39,161 nt of DNA from an uncultured Clostridia bacterium (GCA_934247125.1 CAKQIZ010000007.1:1-39161), one strand, 5' to 3'; positions 27,619-37,280 are shown, counted from the first letter of the stretch. Numbers and translations: made by a program. The notes: generated from the letters alone by a model not told the origin.

Positions 27619-28371
27619 ATGTACCTATTGCTGATTTACTTTCTTATATTAGTCGTGCCGATAGCAGTGATGCCGGGGTATATCAGAACAGGCAAAATGT
27701 CGCCGTACAGAACGGTCATGCAGGCTACGCTGATCGTAACAGTTATGACAGTGATCGTGTTCATGGTCGCATCGATGACAGGCGAGGGCATATTTGCCCA
27801 GCTGCAGGAGCTTATAGATGACATGGCCAAGGATCTGGCAAAGAATCCTATGATAGAGGATTCACTTAATCTCGCATCAGTCAGCAAAGCAGACAGGGTC
27901 GAAGTCATCAGTGCGATCTACAAAAGCGCATTTGCGGTGATGCCTGCAACTATCATGGCGATGAGCGTGGTAGTATCGTATATAGAATATATCATAATCT
28001 CAAAAATCATGAGCAGACGTGTCGCAACGGTCAGAAGGATGCCTAAATTCAGGGAGTTCACGTGGCCGGGCAGCGCTCTTATGGGGATAATGGGAATGTA
28101 TCTGCTGTCGTGGCTGCTGACAAAGACAGGCGTATTCGCAGACAGCATGGTTTACATGAATATAGATTTCCTGTTCAACTTCATGTTTTCACTGCAGGGA
28201 GTTTCGGTCGTCCTGATGTTCTGTCACATGAAACGCATACCTAAGGCCATAGGCATCATAGCGGCAGTGATAATGTGGATGACATATTTCGGCAGGATGG
28301 CGCTGCTGATCATCGGAATGATTGATCTGGTCTTTGGAGTAAAGAAAAGGATAAAAGGCAGAAGCAGTTAA
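27619..28371 (+). CDS. DUF2232 (YybS-like) membrane protein
   Basis: A 250-residue polytopic protein with about seven hydrophobic segments. Its position immediately upstream of gdpP and rplI, its size and its helix pattern match the YybS/DUF2232 family, which resembles substrate-binding components of energy-coupling transporters but has no assigned role. Sequence motifs in this family are weak, so much of the call rests on context. AGGAGA precedes the ATG. It begins the long rightward operon that runs to about 36476. Confidence 0.75.
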   Translation: MYLLLIYFLILVVPIAVMPGYIRTGKMSPYRTVMQATLIVTVMTVIVFMVASMTGEGIFAQLQELIDDMAKDLAKNPMIEDSLNLASVSKADRVEVISAIYKSAFAVMPATIMAMSVVVSYIEYIIISKIMSRRVATVRRMPKFREFTWPGSALMGIMGMYLLSWLLTKTGVFADSMVYMNIDFLFNFMFSLQGVSVVLMFCHMKRIPKAIGIIAAVIMWMTYFGRMALLIIGMIDLVFGVKKRIKGRSS

Positions 28372-28413
28372 ACGGTACGGATCAGTAATGAAAATCAATT
28401 TCAGGAGAGGAAT

Positions 28414-30195
28414 ATGTACGTAGGAAGAATAGAAAAACTGCTGGCATATTACACACTGGTCCCGATGTGTATAATCAATTCCAGCGGGAAAGTTACCAGA
28501 GCAAATAAAAAGATCGCAGATGTGTTCAAGTATGACGGGATCATAGACGGAGACATTTTTGCACTTACGGGGATAAAGCTCCCGGAGATCGTCGTAGCGG
28601 CAAAGGAAGGCACTGCGCTTTATCTCAAGAGAAACAACAAGGCGTTCAGGATACTTTGCGGATTCATCGGGGAAGGCGAGACAGCCTCTGTGATGATGTC
28701 GTTCATAGACATAACTTCATTCGAGAACCTCAAGGAGCTTTACAATGAAGAAAAAGCGTGCATAGCACTGATAAACGTCGACAATCTTGAGGAACTCACG
28801 CCGAGCGGCAAAGAGGAGAACGAGCTGGAGATCTCCACGGAGATAGATAAACTCATCAGAAACTGGAGCGCAGGCATGGGGGCGGCCGTTTCGCGATACA
28901 AGGATCACATGTATGAAATGCTGCTGACACAGAAGAATTACAAACAGCTTGTAGCCAAGAAGTTCTCTATACTGGATGACGTGCGCAGTGTGGAGACCAA
29001 TATGGATTTTCCGGTAACGCTGAGCATCGGCATCGGCATCGGCGGCAAGACGATCGCCGAGAGCGAGGACTATGCGCAGGATGCTCTGAATCTGGCGCTC
29101 GGGCGCGGCGGAGACCAGGTCGTAGTAAGGAATGTCAAGAATTTCGAATACTACGGCGGCAAGTCGCAGAGCGTCGAGAAGGGTTACAAAGGCAAGTCCA
29201 GGATAATAGCACATGCACTCAAGCTCCTGATGACGCAGTCAAACAGGATATTCATAATGGGACACAGCAACCCGGACATGGACAGCTTCGGAGCGGCGCT
29301 GGGGATATACAGAGTAGCAAAGTCGATAGGCAAGGAGGCCTGCATAATACTCAACTCGTACAACAACACGCTGGAGGATATCGTTCAGGACGCGAAGGCA
29401 TCGGAGCAGTACGAGTTCCTGACTTCGGAAAAGGCGCTGGCACTGGCTGACGGCAATTCACTGGGCGTCGTTGTCGACACGCATCGTCCGATACTGGTCG
29501 AGTCGCTGGAGCTGCTCGAAAAGATAAACAGGACGGTCGTGATAGACCATCACAGGCGTACTGAGGGCGATCTGCCGAATGTGCTCCTTTCATATATGGA
29601 GTCGTATGCGTCATCGGCATCCGAGCTGGTTTCAGAAATCGTGCAGTATGCGTGTGAAAAGAAATCGCTCACAAAGCTGGAGGCTGACGCGCTGCTCGCG
29701 GGCATAATGGTTGATACGAACAGGTTTGCTGTAAAGGCCGGGGTCCGCACATTCGAAGCGGCATCATGGCTCAGGCGTGCAGGCGCGGATCTGGAAAACG
29801 TCAGGAGATATTTCCAGGCAGACGTGGAGAGCTTCAGGCTCAGAGCCATGTGCATCGCAAATGCGCAGTTTTTCGATAACGGCGTGGCTATGGCAGTGTG
29901 CCCGGGTGAGAATCCGGATGCGCAGATAGTCAATTCGCAGGTCGCTGACGAGCTGCTCACGATAAAAGGCATCAAGGCAAGCTTTGTTGCGGGCAGTAAT
30001 ATGAAAGGTCAGACCGTGGTAAGCGCAAGGTCGCTCGGAGATATGAACGTCCAGCTCATCATGGAGGAATTCGGCGGCGGCGGTCACTTCAATACAGCAG
30101 GAGCCCAGTCGGATCTCACACCTGAGGAGCTGCTGATAAAAATAAGAGAAGCATTAGAGAAGACATTTCGTGAGAACTTCACAATAGGAGGTTAA
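28414..30195 (+). CDS. gdpP: Cyclic-di-AMP phosphodiesterase GdpP, without the N-terminal membrane helices
   Basis: Degrades c-di-AMP to pApA. In 593 residues it shows a PAS-like domain (about 10-100), a degenerate GGDEF domain (about 112-245) and a DHH/DHHA1 phosphodiesterase. Metal ligands are in place: HSNPDMDS (His284, Asp288, Asp290), VVDTHRP (Asp355), DHH at 378-380, and MVDTNRF (Asp434); the DHHA1 motif [11 protein letters not shown] is near the end. B. subtilis GdpP is about 659 residues with two N-terminal transmembrane helices. Here the protein begins at the PAS domain, AGGAGAGG precedes the ATG, and only 42 bases separate it from the gene before, so the helices are truly absent. 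It is likely cytoplasmic. Confidence 0.92.
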   Translation: MYVGRIEKLLAYYTLVPMCIINSSGKVTRANKKIADVFKYDGIIDGDIFALTGIKLPEIVVAAKEGTALYLKRNNKAFRILCGFIGEGETASVMMSFIDITSFENLKELYNEEKACIALINVDNLEELTPSGKEENELEISTEIDKLIRNWSAGMGAAVSRYKDHMYEMLLTQKNYKQLVAKKFSILDDVRSVETNMDFPVTLSIGIGIGGKTIAESEDYAQDALNLALGRGGDQVVVRNVKNFEYYGGKSQSVEKGYKGKSRIIAHALKLLMTQSNRIFIMGHSNPDMDSFGAALGIYRVAKSIGKEACIILNSYNNTLEDIVQDAKASEQYEFLTSEKALALADGNSLGVVVDTHRPILVESLELLEKINRTVVIDHHRRTEGDLPNVLLSYMESYASSASELVSEIVQYACEKKSLTKLEADALLAGIMVDTNRFAVKAGVRTFEAASWLRRAGADLENVRRYFQADVESFRLRAMCIANAQFFDNGVAMAVCPGENPDAQIVNSQVADELLTIKGIKASFVAGSNMKGQTVVSARSLGDMNVQLIMEEFGGGGHFNTAGAQSDLTPEELLIKIREALEKTFRENFTIGG

Positions 30196-30199
30196 AATA

Positions 30200-30643
30200 A
30201 TGATAGTTATACTGACAAAGGATGTTAAAGGAACAGGCAAGGCAGGCGAAGTCGTAAAGGTAAGCGACGGCTATGCGAGGAACATGCTTCTTCCGAAAGG
30301 TCTTGCAAAAGAAGCGACAGAAGGAAATATAAGAAATCTCGAAAAGCAGAAGGCGATCGCTGCAGAAAAGCATGCGGAGCAGAAAGCTGCAGCCGAGGAA
30401 CAGGCAAGGGTACTGGAGTCCAAGACTCTCGTGATAAAGTCGAAGGGCGGAGAAACAGGCAAGCTGTTCGGTTCGATAACATCAAAGGATATAGCTGAAG
30501 CACTGATGAAGCAGGAAAACATAAAAGTAGACAAGAAAAAGATAGAAATGGACGGTCCTATAAAGCAGGCAGGTGACACGGAAGTCACTATAAAGCTTTT
30601 CTCCGAAGTAACTGCTACTCTTAAAGTATCAGTTACAGTCTAG
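30200..30643 (+). CDS. rplI: 50S ribosomal protein L9
   Basis: A 147-residue two-domain ribosomal protein joined by a long helix. The N-terminal domain has the signature [20 protein letters not shown] and [13 protein letters not shown]; the central helix is Ala/Lys/Glu-rich; the C-terminal domain includes [22 protein letters not shown] precedes the ATG. It starts 4 bases after gdpP and is followed by dnaB, the usual order in Bacillota. Confidence 0.97.
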   Translation: MIVILTKDVKGTGKAGEVVKVSDGYARNMLLPKGLAKEATEGNIRNLEKQKAIAAEKHAEQKAAAEEQARVLESKTLVIKSKGGETGKLFGSITSKDIAEALMKQENIKVDKKKIEMDGPIKQAGDTEVTIKLFSEVTATLKVSVTV

Positions 30644-30662
30644 CTGACGGGAGATGCAGTAT

Positions 30663-31997
30663 ATGGAAGGAAGGATCCCTCCGCACAGTATAGAGGCGGA
30701 AAAGTCAGTTTTAGGTGCAGCCCTGCTTTCAAAGGATGCACTTTTTGACGTTGTGGAAGTGGTAAAACCAGAGGACTTTTACGATGCGAACCACAAGGAG
30801 ATATTCAAAGCCATGCTCGACTTGCACAGGAAAAATTCGCCTGTGGACGCATTGACCGTATCAGAAGAGCTGAAGAAAAAAAACAGCCTCAACATGGTCG
30901 GCGGCAGAGCATATATCGCATCGCTGTCATCAGGAACGCCTACGATAACGAATGCCGCAGAGTACGGCAGGATCGTTGCAGAGAAAGCGTCGATAAGAAG
31001 AATGATAGATATGGCCGACGACATAATGGCCAGGGGCTACGATGGATCGATGGAAGCCGGACAGATGCTCGACTATGCGGAGAGCGGCATCTTTGAGATA
31101 TCGCAGTCAAGACAGAAAGGTCAGTACACCCACATAAAGGATGTGCTGCTTGAAAATATAGAGATAATCGACAAGGCCTCGCAGATGGACGGGGGACTGA
31201 CAGGTGTGACGACAGGGTTCAAATATCTGGATCAGATGACGTCAGGTCTGCAGAAATCCGATCTGATAATACTGGCAGCGAGACCGGCCATGGGAAAGAC
31301 GGCATTTGCGCTTTCGCTGGCATTGAACGCTGCGGTAAAGGGCAAGGCCTCGGTCATGGTCTTCAGTATGGAAATGGCCAAGGAACAGCTCGGACAGAGA
31401 CTTCTTTCCATGGAGTCAAAGGTGCCGATGCAGAGCCTCAAGACAGGAAAGCTTGAAAGAAGAGACTGGGATGATATCAACATCGCACTCGACATACTGT
31501 CAAAGGCAAATATACATATAGACGATACCGCAGGCATCAACATCATGGAGATGAAGAGCAAATGCAGGAGATTAAAGGCAGAAGAAGGCCTCGATCTCAT
31601 AGTCATAGACTATCTGCAGCTGATGAACCCGGAAGGAAAAGCCGATTCCAGGACGCAGGAGATCTCAGTGATATCGAGAAACCTGAAGCTGCTGGCAAAA
31701 GAGCTCAACTGCCCGGTACTGGTGCTGTCGCAGCTTTCCAGAGCACCGGAGACGAGAACAGACCACAGACCGATGCTGTCGGACCTGAGAGAATCAGGCT
31801 CTATAGAGCAGGACGCAGATATAGTTATATTCCTGTACAGAGACGAATACTACAATGAGGATTCCGAGGCTCACGGCGAGTGCGAAGTAATAGTGGCCAA
31901 GCAGCGAAGCGGCCCGACCGGCACCGTCAAGATAACATGGCTCGACAAGCTGACCAAGTTCGTAGACAGCATGGGAAGCAGCGGCCCCGGATTCTGA
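30663..31997 (+). CDS. dnaB: Replicative DNA helicase DnaB (DnaC of Bacillus)
   Basis: Hexameric 5'-3' helicase that unwinds DNA at the fork. The N-terminal domain opens PPHSIEAEKSVLGAAL; the RecA-like C-terminal domain carries Walker A ARPAMGKT at about 206-213, Walker B LIVIDYLQLM near 318 and the arginine-finger region. I choose the ATG at 30663 (444 residues), 9 bases after GGGAGA; an ATG at 30654 abuts that site. The next gene, 12 bases downstream, encodes a DnaD-like protein that very likely interacts with this helicase. Confidence 0.96.
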   Translation: MEGRIPPHSIEAEKSVLGAALLSKDALFDVVEVVKPEDFYDANHKEIFKAMLDLHRKNSPVDALTVSEELKKKNSLNMVGGRAYIASLSSGTPTITNAAEYGRIVAEKASIRRMIDMADDIMARGYDGSMEAGQMLDYAESGIFEISQSRQKGQYTHIKDVLLENIEIIDKASQMDGGLTGVTTGFKYLDQMTSGLQKSDLIILAARPAMGKTAFALSLALNAAVKGKASVMVFSMEMAKEQLGQRLLSMESKVPMQSLKTGKLERRDWDDINIALDILSKANIHIDDTAGINIMEMKSKCRRLKAEEGLDLIVIDYLQLMNPEGKADSRTQEISVISRNLKLLAKELNCPVLVLSQLSRAPETRTDHRPMLSDLRESGSIEQDADIVIFLYRDEYYNEDSEAHGECEVIVAKQRSGPTGTVKITWLDKLTKFVDSMGSSGPGF

Positions 31998-32009
31998 TAC
32001 GGAGGATAG

Positions 32010-33272
32010 ATGGGTTTCAGGAAAGAAAAGACGAACGATTATTTTCTGCTGGATACCAGCGTTGAAAATATCTTTATAAATGAATACATGGCATCCGCGC
32101 CGGGTGATTTTGTAAAGGTATACATGTTCGCATACATGTATGCAGGCCTGGGGACTGAGCTTTCCAGCGAAGATATAGCAAAGCATCTGGCGATGGATAT
32201 CGAAGATGTTCTTAAGGCATGGACGTACTGGGATCGTATGGGTGTAGTCAGGAAACTGAGAAACGACCCTGAAAACAAACTTGTATACGATATAGAGTTC
32301 GTCAGCCTGAAGGAGCAGCTTTACGGAGAAAAGACAAAGAAAAAGACTTACGCGGATGAAAGCCGCGTACAGTCGTTCATGTCCGACAAGGACATACAGG
32401 GCATGTTCGCCCAGATAGAGAAAATAACAGCAAGGACCGTAGGCGGCACGGAAATGATGGAGGTGCTCTCGCTTATAAATGATTTCAATGCAGCGCCTGA
32501 AGTGATCGTCTACGCATATTCTTACTGTCTGAATAAAAATAAAAAGAACTTCAGGTACATTTCGGCTGTGATAAAAAAATGGACAGACGAAGGGCTGCAT
32601 GATGTGATAGCTGTGGAAAAATACCTCAGCGAAAACGACAAGAAGCATCACCTTTACAAACGCGTCTTTCAGGCGCTGGGCTTTTCAAGAAACGCCACGG
32701 AAGAGGAGATGCGCATAATGGATACGTGGTTCGAGACCATGGGATTCACACTCGAAAAGGTGCTTACAGCGTGCAGCAAAACATCGGGGATCTCCAGCCC
32801 GAATATAAATTATGTCAACAAGATACTGGTGAACTGGTACGAAGAGCAGCAGAACAGAGAGGCAAAGGGCAGCAGCGGAGAACTTACGACCGGCGAGATA
32901 ATGAAATATTACAGCGCACTGCGTCTTAAAGAAGAGCAGGAGGCCGAAGAGCGGCGCGCAAAGGTTTATGAGAAAGTGCCGCGCATAAAGGAGATCGAAG
33001 ACGAGCTCAACAGGAGCAACAGTGAGATCTCCAAGATGATAATTTCTGATAGAGTCGACAAGGAAAAGGCTATGGAGGAAATAAGAAACAGACTTGATTC
33101 ACTGAATATGGAAAGAGCGTTCCTTCTCACCGATAACGGTTTTGAGATGGACTATATGGATATAAAATACAGGTGTCCGCAGTGCAAGGATACCGGAATG
33201 CTTGAAACAGGAGAAAGATGTCAATGTTTCCGAGAGATAACAAAGGAAAAGATAAACTTAATAAACCAGTAG
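32010..33272 (+). CDS. DnaD-like primosome protein fused to the zinc-binding N-terminus of a DnaC/DnaI-type loader
   Basis: Residues 15-100 form a winged-helix DnaD-like N-terminal domain. Two DnaD C-terminal-type repeats follow at about 125-195 (EVIVYAYSYCLNKNKKNFRY) and 215-280 (EKVLTACSKTSGISSPNINY, then KILVNWY). Residues about 300-420 are unlike DnaD: a charged helix with VYEKVPRIKEIEDELN, MERAFLLTDNGF, then YRCPQCKDTGMLETGERCQC with cysteines 389, 392, 404 and 406. That is the layout of the N-terminal domain of clostridial DnaC/DnaI-type helicase loaders, where it binds the helicase and zinc. The AAA+ motor that should follow is missing; the frame stops 14 residues after the last cysteine. 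The family parts are recognised; the fusion and its role are inferred. Confidence 0.82.
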   Translation: MGFRKEKTNDYFLLDTSVENIFINEYMASAPGDFVKVYMFAYMYAGLGTELSSEDIAKHLAMDIEDVLKAWTYWDRMGVVRKLRNDPENKLVYDIEFVSLKEQLYGEKTKKKTYADESRVQSFMSDKDIQGMFAQIEKITARTVGGTEMMEVLSLINDFNAAPEVIVYAYSYCLNKNKKNFRYISAVIKKWTDEGLHDVIAVEKYLSENDKKHHLYKRVFQALGFSRNATEEEMRIMDTWFETMGFTLEKVLTACSKTSGISSPNINYVNKILVNWYEEQQNREAKGSSGELTTGEIMKYYSALRLKEEQEAEERRAKVYEKVPRIKEIEDELNRSNSEISKMIISDRVDKEKAMEEIRNRLDSLNMERAFLLTDNGFEMDYMDIKYRCPQCKDTGMLETGERCQCFREITKEKINLINQ

Positions 33273-36085
33273 AGGATGCCCGGGACAGCGCGCCCGCGAA
33301 CGTGACACGTGAGACGATGAGCAGAGAAGACCTGTTCGCGCAGGATCAGGGTGCGAAGAAGATCTTTGACGAGATCCGAAGTCTCAGGGAAAGTGTCGAA
33401 ACGCTCAAGAGAGATGACATGGATATGTTGTCAGGAGCGGCTAAAAGCGGCGCGGCTCAGCCAGGCAGAGGCGTGAATCTCGAGTATACGCAGGAGATCA
33501 AGGCGGCAGAGCAGGCGATCATAAAGCAGGCGATCAGGGATGCTGAGGCAAAGAAGCTCGAGGAAGAGCGTGCAAAGCGCAGGGACCTGAAAAACCGGCA
33601 GGCTAAGAAAGAGGCTATGGATGCGCAGCGCCGTGCCGAGATGGTCAGAGAAGAAGCTGAACGCAAGAGGCTGCAGGCAGAGGAAGCCAGACGCAGAGCC
33701 AATGCCATTTCGAGAAAACAGGCGCTCGATGCGATGGAGGCGGAGCTGCAGAAGAAGAACAGGCAGCTGGAGGAACACGAGGCATGGACGAGATCAGGTG
33801 TACAGGGACAGGAGCAGACCGCTCCGGGGTCAGCTGCATCTGCAGGAAATACGGTGACGCCAGCCGCATCGGCGCAGTCGACTGCATCACCTGCATCGGC
33901 AGCAAATACCGGATATGATACATCTGAGGCTACGCCCGAAGAAAAGCGTGCTTTCTTCGGTGAACCGGAACCTTTGAAGGAATCAAAACCTGAGCCTGAA
34001 CACGATCCGATGAAGGGGCTCGAAGAAGCCAGACGCGAGCTTTTAGAAGCCCAGAAAAAACAGGGTGATGTCCTTGGTGCGATATCACAGATCACAGAGA
34101 TGCATACGGAGAAGCTCGCTGAGGAGCAGCAGAAGAAGCTCAGTCAGCAGCAGATGCTCCTCAAGGCAGAGCAGGAAAAACTGCAGGAGCTGCTGGATGA
34201 GCACAAGAACGAACGTCTCGCCAGAGAAGATCGTGACAGGAGAGCTCGAGAGATAAAGGTGCAGAAAGCCCGAGTCGAAAAGCTCATCAAAGAAGAACGC
34301 GCAAAGGCAGCCAGAGAAGAGAAGCTTGCCAGAGCGAAGAAAAAACACGAAGAAAAGATCCATAGAGCTGAGGCTAAAGAACGTATGAAGCGTGCTAAGC
34401 GCGAGGCGGCAGAGAGAGCGAGACTTGAGAAAGAACGTCTCAAGGAAAAGAGTATCGCAGATGCAGAGCTCGGCGGCGGTGTTGTAAACATCAAGGGACT
34501 TCAGATAAATACTAAAATAAAGGACACGCTTTCCGTTTCATTCAGAGATCTGCTTGGTTTTGCAGGAAGAAAAGAAAGAAAAGAGGCTTCTGAGGAAAAG
34601 ACTCAGGAAATGCGTGAGGAGCGTGAACGAAGGAGAGAAGAGGCTCGTGAAGCGGTCGAGATCTCGATGAAGCAGCGATACGCCGACTATGAGAAGAGCC
34701 CGTTCGGAAAGAAGATGAGAGCGTTCAAGAACTTCTGTGACGCTCACAAGAAGCCGCTGCTCGTGATGTTCTCAGTATTCATCATGTTCATTGTCGGAGT
34801 GGCAGGTGTGTTCAACTACTGCACTGCGTATGAGTACTCGTACAACGGCAGAACGCTTGGACTCGTAAAGGAAAAGGACGATGTGCTGAGGATCACGGAT
34901 CTGGTGCAGGGCGCACTCACCGAAGACAAGAATGTAGACGTCGTGATAGATCCGGCGTCCGATATAAAGTTCAAACGTGTGTCCGCACTGGGCAATGTCG
35001 AGATCGACAGTTCCGAAGAGGTGCTCAAGCGTCTTTCATACATGGGCAACCTCAATGTAAAGGCATACGGTATATATATCAACGGCGAAAAAGTCGGATC
35101 GGTTGAAAACAAGAAGACTGCGGCGAACGTGCTGCAGGATATAAAGGACAGATATACGAGCAAGCGCGAAGGCGCCAAGATCGAAGAAGCTGTTTTTATC
35201 GAGAATGTGGAAGCAAAGCAGACCAATACCGAGCTGGAAGACGTGCTTTCAGAAAAGGAAATGGTCGAAAGACTCTGCACGAGCGGAGAAAAGGAAACGA
35301 TGCACAAGGTCGTTGCGGGAGATACGCTTGCGGATATCGCAAAGCACTATTCTGTCGATGAAGACGATATACTTGCGGACAATCCGGGCGTCGACAAGAA
35401 GAAGCTCGAAGTCGGCAGCACTCTGCTGGTAAGACAGAACGCACCGGTGCTCACAGTTCAGATCACAGAGCTGGTGACTTATGAAAAAGAGATAGAGCAT
35501 GAGGTGGACAAGCAGGAAGATGCTGATATGTACGAAGGTGATACGAAGACGAAACAGGAAGGTGCAAACGGTGTTTCGGAGATCACTTCCAGGATAGTGC
35601 TGATCAACGGTGAAGAAAAAGAGGAGGATCCTCTTGTAACGACGGTCAAGAAGGAGCCTGTGACAGAGATAATAACCGTAGGTACCAAGGAGAGACCGCC
35701 TACAGTCGGATCAGGCAAATACATATGGCCGCTTTCCGGCGGATACACACTGACTTCGAACTTCGGAGGAAGATGGGGAACTACACATGAGGGCATAGAC
35801 CTTGGAATTTCGGTAGGAGCTACTGTAATGGCTGCAGACGGAGGCACTGTAACATATGCAGGCTACAGCGGAGCATATGGCTATCTCGTTACCATAGATC
35901 ATCAGAATGGAATGGAGACGAGATACGCTCACAACAGCGAGCTTCTCGTAAGTGTAGGCGACAAGGTGTACCAGGGGCAGAGCATCGCGAAGACAGGCAA
36001 CACCGGACGAAGCACGGGACCGCATCTCCATTTCGAAGTCAGAGTCGGAGGAGTGGCAAAAGATCCGATGAACTATTTGCCGTGA
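33224..36085 (+). CDS. Large coiled-coil, LysM-, G5- and M23-domain envelope protein
   Basis: A 953-residue protein with a single membrane span at about 511-533. The first 500 residues are cytoplasmic and highly charged: coiled coil at about 90-190, an Ala/Ser/Thr linker (200-235), a second long coiled coil at 265-415, and a third short one to 490. Outside are a LysM (about 693-736, VVAGDTLADIAKHYSV), a G5-type region (743-820) and a C-terminal M23 endopeptidase whose zinc ligands are His855, Asp859 and His936 (HLHF), with His903. It should cleave peptidoglycan cross-links. I prefer the second ATG at 33224, 9 bases after AGGAGA; an ATG at 33218 is only 3 bases away. Its start lies inside the end of the DnaD-like gene. 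Confidence 0.87.
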   Translation: MFPRDNKGKDKLNKPVEDARDSAPANVTRETMSREDLFAQDQGAKKIFDEIRSLRESVETLKRDDMDMLSGAAKSGAAQPGRGVNLEYTQEIKAAEQAIIKQAIRDAEAKKLEEERAKRRDLKNRQAKKEAMDAQRRAEMVREEAERKRLQAEEARRRANAISRKQALDAMEAELQKKNRQLEEHEAWTRSGVQGQEQTAPGSAASAGNTVTPAASAQSTASPASAANTGYDTSEATPEEKRAFFGEPEPLKESKPEPEHDPMKGLEEARRELLEAQKKQGDVLGAISQITEMHTEKLAEEQQKKLSQQQMLLKAEQEKLQELLDEHKNERLAREDRDRRAREIKVQKARVEKLIKEERAKAAREEKLARAKKKHEEKIHRAEAKERMKRAKREAAERARLEKERLKEKSIADAELGGGVVNIKGLQINTKIKDTLSVSFRDLLGFAGRKERKEASEEKTQEMREERERRREEAREAVEISMKQRYADYEKSPFGKKMRAFKNFCDAHKKPLLVMFSVFIMFIVGVAGVFNYCTAYEYSYNGRTLGLVKEKDDVLRITDLVQGALTEDKNVDVVIDPASDIKFKRVSALGNVEIDSSEEVLKRLSYMGNLNVKAYGIYINGEKVGSVENKKTAANVLQDIKDRYTSKREGAKIEEAVFIENVEAKQTNTELEDVLSEKEMVERLCTSGEKETMHKVVAGDTLADIAKHYSVDEDDILADNPGVDKKKLEVGSTLLVRQNAPVLTVQITELVTYEKEIEHEVDKQEDADMYEGDTKTKQEGANGVSEITSRIVLINGEEKEEDPLVTTVKKEPVTEIITVGTKERPPTVGSGKYIWPLSGGYTLTSNFGGRWGTTHEGIDLGISVGATVMAADGGTVTYAGYSGAYGYLVTIDHQNGMETRYAHNSELLVSVGDKVYQGQSIAKTGNTGRSTGPHLHFEVRVGGVAKDPMNYLP

Positions 36086-36128
36086 TGGAGAAAGGTTTCA
36101 GAGGCAGCCGGATCAGAAGGAGGCAGGA

Positions 36129-36476
36129 ATGCCAAGATTGAGTGAAGAGCAGATGGCTCAGCTGGAAAAGAATCCGTTTGTGATAAAAGTGACTTCAGAA
36201 AAGATATTTTATTCCGAAGAATTCAAACGCCATTTCGTAGCTGAATACGATTCCGGAAAAAAGCCGACGGAGATTTTCAGGGAGGCAGGGTTCGATCCCG
36301 GGATGCTCGGCGCCAAAAGGATAGAGCGCTCGAGCGCAAGATGGAAAAAGACTTTCGAGAATAAGGAGTTTTCCGGGAAGCGAAAGATCGCACCCAGATC
36401 CAGGCAGCAGGCGGCAAACCGTGTAAAGATACTGATCAGCCGCGACAGTGAGGTCATTGAAAACAGCAGTATATAA
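36129..36476 (+). CDS. Small HTH-domain protein, transposase-OrfA-like
   Basis: A 115-residue basic protein. YSEEFKRHFVAEYDSGKKPT followed by EIFREAGFDPGMLG has the shape of the helix-turn-helix found in IS3-type OrfA and in small stand-alone HTH proteins of gut Clostridia. MPRLSEEQMAQLEKNPFV is a recurrent opening in the latter group as I know it. The C-terminus is Lys/Arg-rich. AAGGAGG precedes the ATG, 43 bases after the M23 gene. No OrfB or inverted repeats are nearby, so I treat it as a host DNA-binding protein of unknown role. Confidence 0.6.
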   Translation: MPRLSEEQMAQLEKNPFVIKVTSEKIFYSEEFKRHFVAEYDSGKKPTEIFREAGFDPGMLGAKRIERSSARWKKTFENKEFSGKRKIAPRSRQQAANRVKILISRDSEVIENSSI

Positions 36477-36481
36477 ATAAA

Positions 36482-36542
36482 AGCGCTGCAGCAGTGCGCA
36501 TCGAGTCAGAACAGCGATGAGCCTGCGGCAGCGCTATTTTTT
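36482..36542. terminator. Bidirectional terminator between the HTH gene and the transporter gene
   Basis: AGCGCTGC (36482-36489) pairs with GCAGCGCT (36528-36535), with an inner CATCG/CGATG stem, and is followed by TTTTTT at 36537-36542. On the other strand the stem runs into TTTTATTTATA. Confidence 0.85.
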
Positions 36543-36566
36543 GCGATTTGTCAGCAGTCAGCGGCT

Positions 36567-37280
36567 TTACATATCCAGATCCCCGGTCTGACGGCGATCC
36601 CTGAGCCTGCGCGCCAGATAGACCGCCGGCGTGTCGGCCAGACTTGTCACGAGGAAAATGACATAGCTGGAGATGCATATATGAATAAGCGTGGTGATGT
36701 CATACATCCCCCAGAAAGCGCCGAAGCTGTAAAGCACAGTGTTCAGCGCCTGCGATATCATCGTGGATCCGTTGTTGCGCAGCCACAGGAACGCCCTGGC
36801 ATCACCGCAGCGCTTTTCCGTGAACGCCCACCATTTGTGGTATGCCCAGACGTCGAAGCGCTGGCATACTGCGTATACCACCAGGCTGACGATCATGAGA
36901 CGCGGAGTGTTCGAGAAGATCACTTCAAAGCTCTCGCGTGCCCAGTCGCTGGCAGCAGGTGTATAGAGCAGCCACGACTGTGATATCAGTATGAAGCTGA
37001 GAGACGTTGCGATACCGATATTCACGGCCTTTTGAGCAGCAGCCTTGCCGTGGTTTTCACTGAGTATGTCGGTGATGAGAAAAGTCGCAGCGAACAATAT
37101 GTTTCCGAGAGTCTGCTCCATGCCGTACGCATCGACCATGAGAAGCACCTCGATGTTTGCCGTGATCGTTGCGATGACCGTTGCACAGTAAAGCCCGGTG
37201 ATCCCGAATATGCGGTACATGACGAGCACGCCGCCGAATATGAAAACAAGCGATAAAGCCAGCAGGATTTCATTTTGCAT
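36567..37280 (-). CDS. Queuosine precursor transporter (YhhQ/QPTR family)
   Basis: A 237-residue membrane protein with about six hydrophobic segments. Features of the VUT/YhhQ family are present: FAATFLITDILSENHGKAAA, with the conserved D-x-x-SE-x-x-G-x-x-A pattern after the second helix, the soluble-loop segment FDVWAYHKWW, and LWLRNNGSTMISQALNTVLY. Members import queuine or preQ0/preQ1 for tRNA queuosine. GGAGG precedes the ATG. I looked for a preQ1 riboswitch upstream and did not find a convincing one. It converges on the HTH gene and lies downstream of the IS110 element. Confidence 0.88.
   Translation of the reverse strand: MQNEILLALSLVFIFGGVLVMYRIFGITGLYCATVIATITANIEVLLMVDAYGMEQTLGNILFAATFLITDILSENHGKAAAQKAVNIGIATSLSFILISQSWLLYTPAASDWARESFEVIFSNTPRLMIVSLVVYAVCQRFDVWAYHKWWAFTEKRCGDARAFLWLRNNGSTMISQALNTVLYSFGAFWGMYDITTLIHICISSYVIFLVTSLADTPAVYLARRLRDRRQTGDLDM

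Noticed and set aside
36129..36476. Remnant of an IS3-type insertion sequence
   Set aside because: The HTH resembles OrfA, but there is no OrfB, no frameshift site and no inverted repeats; the gene has its own ribosome site and a clean terminator.
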